Assembly: GCA_937969415.1 (NCBI GenBank)
Contig: CALBWK010000032.1
Location: 1 to 52,627 of the forward strand
Direction of reading: 5' to 3'
Length of the DNA stretch: 52,627 nt
From: an uncultured Saprospiraceae bacterium
Lineage (GTDB): Bacteria; Bacteroidota; Bacteroidia; Chitinophagales; Saprospiraceae
Positions 45,235-52,627 of the stretch are shown in pieces; the first letter of the stretch is position 1; every line of letters begins with the position of its first letter. The notes below the pieces were generated by a model. It ran no database searches, was not told the DNA's origin, and saw only the letters and a program-made list of their open reading frames with translations. A program made the translations under genes and the position numbers.

Positions 45235-45681
45235 ATGAGTTTAGAAGCCAGACTAATGACAGACCTCAAGACAGCAATGAAAGCTAAAGACCAAGCTGCC
45301 CTGAGGACAATAAGAGCTATAAAGGCAGCCATACTTCTTGTCAAGACAGATGGAAGTGGAAAAGAACTAGATGAGGCCGCAGAAATCAAGATGGTGCAGA
45401 AACTGATGAAGCAGCGACAAGAGTCACACGACATCTATGTCAAGCAAGGCAGAGAAGATCTCGCCAAAACTGAAGAAGAAGAAATTGCAGTACTGAGCAA
45501 CTACCTCCCTAAGCAATTATCTAAGGAAGAATTGATGCCTATCCTCAAGGAGATTATCGACAAGACGGGTGCTAGCAGTATGCGAGATATGGGTAAGGTA
45601 ATGGGTATGGCCAATCAACAACTTGCAGGACAAGCCGATGGTAAGACCCTGTCCATAATCATCAAAGAATTATTGGGCTAA
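45235..45681 (+). CDS. yqeY: YqeY (GatB_Yqey domain) protein
   Basis: 148 residues from the ATG at 45235, giving the standard start M-S-L-E-A-R-L-M-T-D-L-K-T-A-M-K. Conserved pieces include R-T-I-R-A-I-K-A-A-I, Q-K-L-M-K-Q-R-Q-E-S, E-I-A-V-L-S-N-Y-L-P-K-Q and M-G-K-V-M-G. It shares the helical domain found at the C-terminus of GatB, which contacts tRNA in that enzyme; the role of the stand-alone protein is not settled. It sits between two repressor-protease pairs and overlaps the convergent second protease gene by 12 bases at the 3' ends. Confidence 0.92.
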   Translation: MSLEARLMTDLKTAMKAKDQAALRTIRAIKAAILLVKTDGSGKELDEAAEIKMVQKLMKQRQESHDIYVKQGREDLAKTEEEEIAVLSNYLPKQLSKEELMPILKEIIDKTGASSMRDMGKVMGMANQQLAGQADGKTLSIIIKELLG

Positions 45682-47571
45682 AGAGTTAAAAGGAAATTGA
45701 TTCTGATACGACTCAGGATTGATTTCCATTTCCATACTAGAGTTTTTGGAAAGCATTATTTCTGTGACACTCTCGTAGATGGCTTTGTATTTCTTCCATA
45801 TATTGGAAGGTTGTTTCTCTCCATTGATTTTCATATGCTTTCCCGTCAATTTCAATATAGAAATTTCCTCAAGAGAAATAAGGCGATCTTCTAAAAGCTC
45901 CTTGGCCAATTGATCTGCGAGAGATCCATTGTTCACTTTTATAAATTTTTGAACAGAATTCACAGGCTCTGCTTTTGTCCAGAAAACTCGAGGTCCAGAT
46001 TCGACCAATCTCCAATTAGGTGCACTATCAAAAGAAGGCATCAAATCTTTCAGACTATCTACGCGAACTTTCTTTTTGCTTATATAGGACTTAAAATCTT
46101 TTGCTTCCATCTCTGCAATGAGTGAGTCTACAACTTCAGGGCTAAACTGATCTATATGGAAACCCAACTTATCTTCAGTCAGATCTTCTATAGTCTTTAA
46201 TCTAGCATCAAAGTCACTCAACATTGTATCTAATTTTGTGACTCTTCTATTTTTATCTAAAAAATAAATGTTTCCAAAATCTTCACCACAATCGGGAAAC
46301 ACTGTAATCATTCCATTTTTATTATCAGGCCGCAAACTATCGATAATTCCTTGCACGGAATTATAGTCTTTGCGCTCCACAATCTTCCCATCTATTTTCA
46401 ATTCATGTATCTTCCCATCCTGCATTTGTAATTCAACAGATTGATTTTGACTACGTTTTTTGATATGATAATTATTTCTTTCTGGTATGGTGTCTAGATA
46501 ACTTTTGATGTCTTCGATATCCCTCGGACAATCATCAATAATATAGACATCTAAGTCTTGAGGTTCGGCGATTGTACTTTGCTCAGCCTCTCCGTTAACT
46601 GTCACCAACAGAGCTAAGGTGACCATCAATCCTATCATCTTATCTCGCATCCCACTTTGCTGGACTGGTACATTGAGGATTCTCTTTATACGATTAGAAA
46701 AACCTTTTCGGCCTGCCATAGCGAGCGCTGGGTAGAGCGGACTGAGGTTCATCTCTTGTAGCTTGACCAATGTTTTTGCATAACTAATAGCACCACCCGT
46801 CTTAGCTATGGCGAGGTCATCACAACAGTTTTCTCGCTCTGCATTAATAACCTTGGAGATATACCATAGAGCAGGATGATAGTAGAATACCACTTCCATC
46901 AGTGACTGCAAGAGGTGTAAGATGTAATCGTGACGGCTTATGTGTGCTAGTTCATGTGCAAGGATAGCTGAAACCTCATCTGTGGTAAGTTGATTTATCA
47001 GACCTACAGGAAAAAGTATGACTGGCTTAAGAAAACCGACCACCATTGGTGTTGTGATTTCTTTGGTTGTTTTAATTAAGACCTGTCTGTGTATTCTGAA
47101 TTTCTTTTTAAGTTTCTTGAATTGCTTGCTCTCTTGCAAGTCGGCAGTTTCTGCTAATCGAATCCATCTCTTTATACCTAAATAACCAGCTATAAATCTG
47201 AATAAAAAAAGTAAGGCGCCGATCAGCCAAACCTTAACGATAAGCAGCTTATATGTCTCAGCAAAAGAAAGAACAGATTGCATAGAATCCGCTACAGGAA
47301 GTACTTGCTGCATCTCTAATGCCACTGGCGTTAATAGGATCTGCTCTCCTCCACTACCTCTCATCTGATAAGCAAAAGTGACGAGAACCATAACAGCAAT
47401 AAGACCGAGTGAAGCCAAGGAAACATTATACCTTAGGTGTGCCTTACTAGACTGATTGAAATTGAGAAAGATGGCGAGTACAATCGCTACGAGTCCAATC
47501 TGCCAGGTCGAATGAATCAGTGTCCAGGCAAAAGCTGTTATCAATTCTGAGGAGAGGAATGCAGAAATCAT
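45670..47571 (-). CDS. BlaR1-type M56 membrane metalloprotease
   Basis: 633 residues. Helices are near 10-38, 50-68, 108-130 and 310-325. The M56 active site is H206-E-L-A-H210, followed by E-R-E-N-C-C-D-D-L-A. The C-terminal half (about 335-633) lies after the last helix and is probably periplasmic. It resembles no penicillin-binding domain I know; it contains charged segments such as K-I-D-G-K-I-V-E-R-K-D and several Asp-rich turns. The inducer is unknown. The repressor gene starts 21 bases upstream. Its end overlaps yqeY by 12 bases in the opposite direction. Confidence 0.9.
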   Translation of the reverse strand: MISAFLSSELITAFAWTLIHSTWQIGLVAIVLAIFLNFNQSSKAHLRYNVSLASLGLIAVMVLVTFAYQMRGSGGEQILLTPVALEMQQVLPVADSMQSVLSFAETYKLLIVKVWLIGALLFLFRFIAGYLGIKRWIRLAETADLQESKQFKKLKKKFRIHRQVLIKTTKEITTPMVVGFLKPVILFPVGLINQLTTDEVSAILAHELAHISRHDYILHLLQSLMEVVFYYHPALWYISKVINAERENCCDDLAIAKTGGAISYAKTLVKLQEMNLSPLYPALAMAGRKGFSNRIKRILNVPVQQSGMRDKMIGLMVTLALLVTVNGEAEQSTIAEPQDLDVYIIDDCPRDIEDIKSYLDTIPERNNYHIKKRSQNQSVELQMQDGKIHELKIDGKIVERKDYNSVQGIIDSLRPDNKNGMITVFPDCGEDFGNIYFLDKNRRVTKLDTMLSDFDARLKTIEDLTEDKLGFHIDQFSPEVVDSLIAEMEAKDFKSYISKKKVRVDSLKDLMPSFDSAPNWRLVESGPRVFWTKAEPVNSVQKFIKVNNGSLADQLAKELLEDRLISLEEISILKLTGKHMKINGEKQPSNIWKKYKAIYESVTEIMLSKNSSMEMEINPESYQNQFPFNSLAQ

Positions 47572-47592
47572 TGGAGTTGCTTTATAAAGTTG

Positions 47593-47979
47593 TTAGTCGT
47601 TGTTTTCTTCCATTTTAGCTATAAGTGCTTTTATCTCAGCAAGCTCTTCTGGACTCGTTTTTTCTTTTCCGAGTGCTTGTAATACAAGGCTCTTAGCACA
47701 CCCTCTATAAGTCTTGCTGATAAAGCTGTCGAGTAAGCTACTTTGGGTTTCGTTTTCTTGTACTGCCGCTTGATAGATATGTGTCCTCGAATTGGTGTCT
47801 CTCGTGACCAAGCCTTTCTCTGTCATAATTTGCATAATCTTGAGAGAAGTGGTATACCCCACTGCTCGCTTAGTATTGAGTACTTCGTTGACCCGTCTGA
47901 CTGAAGAAGGGCCAAGTTCCCACAGGACTTGTAAGATTTCTAATTCTGATTCTGTAGGATGATTTTTCTTAAATGTCAT
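47593..47979 (-). CDS. BlaI/MecI/CopY-family transcriptional repressor (second copy)
   Basis: 128 residues. The winged helix is P-T-E-S-E-L-E-I-L-Q-V-L-W-E-L-G-P-S-S-V, then Y-T-T-S-L-K-I-M-Q-I-M-T-E-K-G-L-V and H-I-Y-Q-A. It differs from the first copy in sequence and is paired with its own protease, 21 bases downstream. A perfect 18-base palindrome lies 10 bases upstream of its start and is the obvious candidate operator. Confidence 0.93.
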   Translation of the reverse strand: MTFKKNHPTESELEILQVLWELGPSSVRRVNEVLNTKRAVGYTTSLKIMQIMTEKGLVTRDTNSRTHIYQAAVQENETQSSLLDSFISKTYRGCAKSLVLQALGKEKTSPEELAEIKALIAKMEENND

Positions 47980-47989
47980 AAACCTTAAA

Positions 47990-48007
47990 AACTTAGAATT
48001 CTAAGTT
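47990..48007 (-). promoter_or_regulatory. Perfect palindrome, candidate operator of the second BlaI-type gene
   Basis: AACTTAGAATTCTAAGTT is an 18-base perfect palindrome, 10 bases upstream of the repressor ATG. It differs from the AACG/CGTT repeat before the first repressor, so the two regulators probably recognise different sites. Confidence 0.65.
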
Positions 48008-48131
48008 ATACGACTACTTTTGTAAATACAAGAGATTAATACGAATGTTATCGTATTTTAAGAAAAATTTAACCGCATATCGCATTTACGCCTCGTAATG
48101 TATTCTGTCCTATTCGAGGTAACTTTGCCTT

Positions 48132-49517
48132 ATGGAGGAAAAAAAGCTGTGGATATTCTTTGTGCTCGGCGCCTCCGCATATCTCATTCTCATCTGGTTA
48201 CATCGTGCTGACCCCTTTTTTTGGGACACTATACAATTTGCAGGCAAGCACGGTCTTTGGTATTTTGAAGAGGGTCTCTTCTCCGGATTCCTACCTCCTG
48301 AGCTCAATAGTGGCCACCCGCCAAGTTTCGGCATCTATCAGGCGGCCGTCTGGAAGCTATTCGGAAACTCCCTTACCGCAAGCCATTTCAGTCTTCTTCC
48401 TTTCTTGTGGCTCAACCTTTATTACAGTCTGCGCATAGGTGGGAAGATTCTTGGCCAACAGGGGTGGCTCTTTGCCTTGGCTCTGGCCATTTGTCCTTTT
48501 TATCTAGGTCATAGTACCCTAGTCTCACCTGACTTGATCTTGGTAACAGGATTCTTAATGACCCTTTATGGCTGTCTACGTTCTCAGCAGTTATCCATTA
48601 TAATAGGAAGCCTTCTTCTTGCCTTGATCAGTATTCGCGGGCAGATGATATTAGGTGTTATGGTCCTTTTCTACTTGTCACTACCAATTGAGAAAATGAC
48701 TTTTTGGCAAAAGATAAAATCTGCTCTGTGCTTGTTTGGATTTGGACTGGGATTGGCTGGGTTATTTCATTTGCTGCAGTATTTCACTACTGATTGGCAG
48801 GGATTGGAGGCTTCTCCTTGGGCAGAGTCCTTTGAGTATGTGAGTTGGAGCGGATGGATAAGGCAGCTGGGTATCTTCGGGTGGCGAGTCCTGGATTATG
48901 GGATGCTAGTCCCAGTCGGGATGGTTCTGGTAGGCCTAAAACAAGCTTGGAAAGAGCAACCCAAACTGCTCCGACTATCTATATGGGTTACACTCGTACT
49001 TGTTGCCGTGCTTACACCGCGTGTGGGCTTGATGAACCACCGATATTTTCTGCCACTACATATCACAATACTCTTAATAGCTACTTGGTTGATAACCCAG
49101 CAATGGGAGGCTGGCATGAAAGGCAAAGCCCTGGCTGCCCTACTATTACTGAGTATGCTCTTCGGCAACCGGCTTATCTATCCTGATACAGTAGCGCAAG
49201 GCTGGGACAGCACGGCAGCACATTGGCCTATCTATGAGATGGAAAAAGAGATGCATTCCTATATTACCCAAACTGGCCTTCCCTTGGACAGCATAGGGAC
49301 TGCCTTCCCTTATCGATCAGAGAGGCGTTATGCGACCTTGACTGAGGAGACGGGTGGATATCAACAATACGCTATGGGGATCGACACCTATATTCTCTAT
49401 GGTAATGTGATGAATGAATTTAGTGACGAAGACCTCAAGTTTCTAAAGGAAAACTACCACCCTATAAAGAGCATAGAGAAAGGAGGCCTGCGTCTGAGCC
49501 TCTATAAAAGGGGCTAA
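48132..49517 (+). CDS. GT39-like (PMT/ArnT superfamily) membrane glycosyltransferase
   Basis: 461 residues with about ten hydrophobic segments and a C-terminal soluble region of about 115 residues. The first outer loop has R-A-D-P-F-F-W-D (D27 and D32) and then E-L-N-S-G-H-P-P-S-F-G-I-Y-Q. This matches the catalytic-acid and G-H-P-P motifs of the ArnT/PMT_2 group, which use lipid-linked sugars. H-S-T-L-V-S-P-D-L near 130 is also family-like. Acceptor is unknown: lipid, protein or polysaccharide are all possible. A TAACTTTG box sits at 48120-48127, only 4 bases before the ATG; if it is real, the message is leaderless or the true start is further in. Confidence 0.75.
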   Translation: MEEKKLWIFFVLGASAYLILIWLHRADPFFWDTIQFAGKHGLWYFEEGLFSGFLPPELNSGHPPSFGIYQAAVWKLFGNSLTASHFSLLPFLWLNLYYSLRIGGKILGQQGWLFALALAICPFYLGHSTLVSPDLILVTGFLMTLYGCLRSQQLSIIIGSLLLALISIRGQMILGVMVLFYLSLPIEKMTFWQKIKSALCLFGFGLGLAGLFHLLQYFTTDWQGLEASPWAESFEYVSWSGWIRQLGIFGWRVLDYGMLVPVGMVLVGLKQAWKEQPKLLRLSIWVTLVLVAVLTPRVGLMNHRYFLPLHITILLIATWLITQQWEAGMKGKALAALLLLSMLFGNRLIYPDTVAQGWDSTAAHWPIYEMEKEMHSYITQTGLPLDSIGTAFPYRSERRYATLTEETGGYQQYAMGIDTYILYGNVMNEFSDEDLKFLKENYHPIKSIEKGGLRLSLYKRG

Positions 49518-49690
49518 AATTTGATTTTACTTCAGAAAATTGGCTAAAAGACACTAAATACAGCCAAAACCATATAAATCAAGATTTTAAATATGACATT
49601 TAATCGTAATATGATATAACTTTATAGACATTTTGGACGTTAGAGGGTTTGAGAAACCCAACATCCTTTTATCTATCTAATAAGAAACTA

Positions 49691-50278
49691 ATGGAAAGAT
49701 TACCTAAGATTATAATAATGATCGTTGCGATGACAGCGATATTCCTATGGGTAAGCACGGCTTTCAACTCTTGCGGCGACAAAGATCTCATAGAAGATAC
49801 TGATGATATCGTTACTGATTCAGGTGATGAAATTGACTATTCTGATGCAGTAGGTGACGATATATTTGGGAGCACTGACGATGACGATGATGATGACTTC
49901 TTGTTTGATGACGAAGAGGCTCCAGAAGAGGATACTACTTATGAAGAAGACGATGAGGAAGTAGACTTTACGAGTCCGGTTTCAGATGATAGTGCTTATG
50001 AAACCAGTACACCAGCGTCTACAAGACCGACTACTTATAACTCATCTGGAGAGTGGATGGTCATCGCCGGCAACTATCTTGTAGAGTCTAATGCACGAGT
50101 TATGATAAAAAAGCTCAGAAATCTTGGATACAATAATTCTGAAATTGGCGTCTTCGAAAGATCGCAGTATCATACTGTTATAGCCTCAAGACACGACAGC
50201 AACTCAGCAGCCATCAGTGCTGCGAACAAAATTAAGAACAGAGGTGTAGAGTGTTATGTCAAGAAAAAGGAATACTAG
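49691..50278 (+). CDS. SPOR-domain envelope protein
   Basis: 195 residues from the ATG at 49691; the frame also opens 14 codons earlier at a TTG. A hydrophobic N-terminal segment (about 5-25) ends at A-F-N-S-C (Cys28), a possible lipobox, though imperfect. A very acidic linker follows (about 30-95, with a run of five Asp and many Glu). The SPOR domain is at about 120-190, starting G-E-W-M-V-I-A-G-N-Y and ending G-V-E-C-Y-V-K-K-K-E-Y. SPOR domains bind glycan strands stripped of stem peptides, typically at division sites. The protein is likely to be anchored in the envelope with its SPOR domain in the periplasm. Confidence 0.85.
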   Translation: MERLPKIIIMIVAMTAIFLWVSTAFNSCGDKDLIEDTDDIVTDSGDEIDYSDAVGDDIFGSTDDDDDDDFLFDDEEAPEEDTTYEEDDEEVDFTSPVSDDSAYETSTPASTRPTTYNSSGEWMVIAGNYLVESNARVMIKKLRNLGYNNSEIGVFERSQYHTVIASRHDSNSAAISAANKIKNRGVECYVKKKEY

Positions 50279-50362
50279 AATTTCCTTCTTAGACAAGACA
50301 GCCTACATTACTTGAATTAACTAGCTACTTTTTCTTACTGGAGAGCCTAGCCATATAATGTG

Positions 50363-50608
50363 CTATTCTTCCTCTTCTGTATCTAGTTGTTCTACTAGGG
50401 ACAAAATCCAATTGATGACTTTGGGGCTGAGGTACTTGGCGATACCGGCCTTGCGCTGAGCCGTCTTGAGAATATTGATATTCTTATAACCCATTCCTCT
50501 TAATTCTGCCTCATCAATATAATCCTGCCACTCATCAGCAGTGTACATATTGAATTGACCTCTCATTATATCAAGGTCCGTCGGATCCTGTAAATCGTAT
50601 TCTGGCAT
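50363..50608 (-). CDS. Small conserved-looking protein of unknown function
   Basis: 81 residues, acidic with no signal peptide or membrane segment. It contains two helical segments (Y-T-A-D-E-W-Q-D-Y-I-D-E-A and L-S-P-K-V-I-N-W-I-L-S-L-V-E-Q-L) and a basic middle (K-T-A-Q-R-K-A-G). Its ATG shares one base with the stop of the upstream membrane gene (TAATG), indicating coupled translation. No family recognised. Confidence 0.6.
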   Translation of the reverse strand: MPEYDLQDPTDLDIMRGQFNMYTADEWQDYIDEAELRGMGYKNINILKTAQRKAGIAKYLSPKVINWILSLVEQLDTEEEE

Positions 50609-50808
50609 TAGGCTTTTTGAAGACTATTCTTTCGGATTCGTCTTAAGTCATAAACTATCGCTGCGATACAAATCAAAATTATAGCTATATCCAAAAACTC
50701 CTTTTTAGCCAAGTCTATACTACTGAGAGCACTGTAGTCGAAATTCAACAAGGTGAGAATTAATAGAAGGCACATTAGAAATAAAGAAATTTTTGGTCGC
50801 ACTATCAT
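50608..50808 (-). CDS. Small two-helix membrane protein
   Basis: 66 residues with hydrophobic segments at about 8-22 and 38-54 and a basic end (R-R-I-R-K-N-S). No family recognised. Support for reality comes from the TAATG junction with the next gene and from a good start 95 bases downstream of the neighbouring gene. Confidence 0.5.
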   Translation of the reverse strand: MIVRPKISLFLMCLLLILTLLNFDYSALSSIDLAKKEFLDIAIILICIAAIVYDLRRIRKNSLQKA

Positions 50809-50903
50809 AATTACATTTTAATAGGTCAAATTACTTGTGGCAAGTTAATGAGAGTTACTTAAACATTGGGGATTCTACACGCCTATTCTAATCTTAAAAA
50901 ATT

Positions 50904-51818
50904 CTATTGATCGACATTGACATACTCTGTGCTTATAAGCGTATCTAATCTATACTTCTCAATCTTAATGAGATTACCATCGTACTCCCTCCATTCTCCA
51001 TCCATAAGACCCTCTCTATATCTGCCGTTCAGCTCTATTTTATTTTCATACCAAAGCTTGTACTCCCCAACAGGCAGTCCATCAGTGAAATAGAATTCTT
51101 CATGCAGTGTACCATCTGAATAATAGGACAATACTTTTCCATTCAGATTTCCATCAATATAATTTTCCGTCTTACGAAGTATTCCATTGTCAAAATAATA
51201 CCGCCACTGACCTGATGAGTGGCTATCAACTGCTGCGCCTTCATTCTTTAGTACACCGTTAGTATGATTTGAGAAAATCTCTCCCGTATATGCTTTTCCA
51301 TTGTAATAGTAGGAGCCCTCTATCCGATCTAAATAATAAGCATTCATTCTCTCAGTATTTTCAACTGGATCCATAGAAAGTCCAAAACTTGCAACTAACG
51401 CCAAAACAATAGCCAACAATAAATGAGAAACGCTTACGCCAAAATGCGCTCTTGTGGACTCAGTAAAAAAGAAATACAACACTGCTACCAGAACCAAAAG
51501 TATCGGTATTTCATAAACCAACATAAGACGATCAAAAGGTACACCAAGCTTACTCCAAACATAAGTGCCAACGGAGTATAATATATAACTCACTATACAT
51601 ATCCAACCAAAAGTCTTAGACTTAAATGTGCTAATACAACCTACAATGATTAAGCCTGATAAGCCAAGGTATAAATAGGATGATTGTACATCTATTCGGC
51701 TAAGATTATGAGATTCCGTTCTGAGATGACCAACCTCCCAAGCAATACCCAAAACACAAATCAAAAGCGTGCAGATAGAAACAAAATTGATAAGTCTTTT
51801 GGGGAAATGGGTATTCAT
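50904..51818 (-). CDS. Membrane protein with MORN-type (YwqK-like) repeats
   Basis: 304 residues. The N-terminal half has five hydrophobic segments (about 10-28, 45-65, 70-90, 98-117 and 128-147). After D-R-I-E-G-S-Y-Y-Y-N-G-K-A-Y-T-G-E there are about five MORN_2-type repeats of about 22 residues: G-Q-W-R-Y-Y-F-D-N-G, then G-N-L-N-G-K-V-L-S-Y-Y-S-D-G, G-E-Y-K-L-W-Y-E-N and G-E-W-R-E-Y-D-G-N. Such repeats occur in YwqK-family antitoxin-like and surface proteins of Bacteroidota; the name does not imply a toxin here. The combination with an N-terminal membrane block is less common. Confidence 0.75.
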   Translation of the reverse strand: MNTHFPKRLINFVSICTLLICVLGIAWEVGHLRTESHNLSRIDVQSSYLYLGLSGLIIVGCISTFKSKTFGWICIVSYILYSVGTYVWSKLGVPFDRLMLVYEIPILLVLVAVLYFFFTESTRAHFGVSVSHLLLAIVLALVASFGLSMDPVENTERMNAYYLDRIEGSYYYNGKAYTGEIFSNHTNGVLKNEGAAVDSHSSGQWRYYFDNGILRKTENYIDGNLNGKVLSYYSDGTLHEEFYFTDGLPVGEYKLWYENKIELNGRYREGLMDGEWREYDGNLIKIEKYRLDTLISTEYVNVDQ

Positions 51819-51884
51819 GAAAAATTGTTTACTGCATCATTATACAATAACTGCAGATATTCAAAAAATAGTCTTACAATAATT

Positions 51885-52340
51885 CTACTTGAATGAATCA
51901 ACATAAGTTAGTTCTTGCTCAGAATACTGCCCCGAACTAACCAATGTTTCATAATACTGAGAAGCTTCCTTACAATAGACACCTTCCTGCCTACATTGAG
52001 CAAGAAGGCAGATTGTGACACCTGAATTAGCTCTTTTACCAATTTCATTGATGCGTTGCGCCTTAACGAAGTCCGCATATGCTTGCTTATACTTCTTTTG
52101 TTTTACAAGTTCATTACCTTTTAAAACCCAATGATTGTAAGCCTCGAGGCTATTATTTTCATTTACCTCGTTCCTAAACTTTTCCTTACGTACTTGATAA
52201 CTCTTCCTAAAGTCATCCATCGAAACATCCAGCATATTTAATCCAAAGAATACAGCAAAGCACGTCAAAATCATAACCACTACTAATAGTTTAATTGCTG
52301 AATGGCGTCTTGCATCAGAGGCAATCTGATCCTTCAACAT
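51885..52340 (-). CDS. Membrane-anchored protein with a TPR-like segment
   Basis: 151 residues. One hydrophobic helix is at about 18-38 (L-L-V-V-V-M-I-L-T-C-F-A-V-F-F). After it, a helical region includes G-N-E-L-V-K-Q-K-K-Y-K-Q-A-Y-A-D-F-V-K-A, which has the spacing of a TPR helix pair. No function recognised. It is 66 bases before the next upstream MORN gene and on the same strand, and 46 bases after the partial gene at the window end, so these may form one unit. Confidence 0.65.
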   Translation of the reverse strand: MLKDQIASDARRHSAIKLLVVVMILTCFAVFFGLNMLDVSMDDFRKSYQVRKEKFRNEVNENNSLEAYNHWVLKGNELVKQKKYKQAYADFVKAQRINEIGKRANSGVTICLLAQCRQEGVYCKEASQYYETLVSSGQYSEQELTYVDSFK

Positions 52341-52386
52341 GTAATAAAGTTATAATACGCGAGCATCAAATAAATCTCAACCTATA

Positions 52387-52627
52387 CTAATTAATAAAAA
52401 AAGGAATCTCGATAGTATTCCCAGCGATAACTTCTTTATCCTCTAGAATTTTTTTCTTGATAATAAGACGGTGCTTACCACTTTCCAAATCACGAAGATT
52501 AATGCCTGCTAGCAAGCCCTGCTCTTTTGAGTTAGGATGCTGATAAAATACATAGTCTAGAGGCAGCCTACTAGAAGAATCTATAGAAACATCGTATATC
52601 TGAGCCATACAAGAAAGAGAATTTTCA
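52387..52627 (-). CDS. C-terminal end of a protein of unknown function, 5' end outside the window
   Basis: The frame is open to the window edge; an internal ATG at 52608 exists, but there is no reason to make it the start. The visible about 79 residues are strand-rich (H-R-L-I-I-K-K-K-I-L then I-E-I-P-F-F-I-N). They end in a pattern seen in C-terminal Ig-like or carbohydrate-binding domains, which is too little to assign a family. Confidence 0.55.
   Translation of the reverse strand, partial: ENSLSCMAQIYDVSIDSSSRLPLDYVFYQHPNSKEQGLLAGINLRDLESGKHRLIIKKKILEDKEVIAGNTIEIPFFIN

Overview
The window looks like chromosomal DNA from a member of the Bacteroidota, most plausibly a Saprospiria- or Cytophagia-like environmental bacterium. 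This placement is an inference. It rests on five proteins with type IX secretion (T9SS) C-terminal sorting domains, two PorP/SprF proteins, a SusC/SusD pair, promoters of the TTG-N20-TAnnTTTG type, AT-rich DNA and few Shine-Dalgarno sequences. No phage, insertion sequence, integrase or CRISPR array is visible.

Layout. 1-5 kb: the end of a T9SS carbohydrate-binding protein, a membrane protein, and a secreted protein whose domain order resembles glucan,water dikinases. 5-7.5 kb: radC, an orphan HigA-like regulator and a gene-poor stretch full of short dispersed repeats. 7.5-10.8 kb: short-chain dehydrogenase, alpha-oxoamine synthase (serine palmitoyltransferase-like) and two-domain VOC protein, a possible sphingoid- or sulfono-lipid group. 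10.9-19.5 kb (minus strand): a PNGase F-like secreted enzyme directly followed by susC and susD, preceded by a LamG/T9SS protein; together they suggest a locus for harvesting N-glycans from glycoproteins. 20-27.2 kb (minus): an outer-membrane protein combining a peptidase-like region, a beta-propeller and a barrel, then an oligopeptide-type binding lipoprotein and two ABC permeases, without the ATPases. 27.3-30 kb: MBL-fold hydrolase, membrane protein, odhB. 30.2-34.8 kb (minus): two tandem PorP/SprF genes and a T9SS cargo protein. 35.2 kb: tRNA-Asn with its own promoter and terminator.

35.4-42.9 kb is mostly housekeeping and repair: a zinc acylase, msrA, an AlkA-like glycosylase, a glucosaminidase, and divergent pdxA and ksgA. 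It ends in a TetR-SDR module whose two promoters share a palindromic operator. 43.1-48 kb carries two BlaI/BlaR1-type repressor-protease pairs flanking yqeY; one of the proteases is fused to a complete M23 (LytM) endopeptidase domain. 48-52.6 kb: a GT39-like membrane glycosyltransferase, a SPOR-domain protein and a run of small poorly known genes, including a MORN-repeat membrane protein.

Start codons were moved from the longest reading frame wherever signal peptides, lipoboxes, family starts or ATGA overlaps gave a reason. Motif and family calls come from reading the translated sequence; no database search was run.
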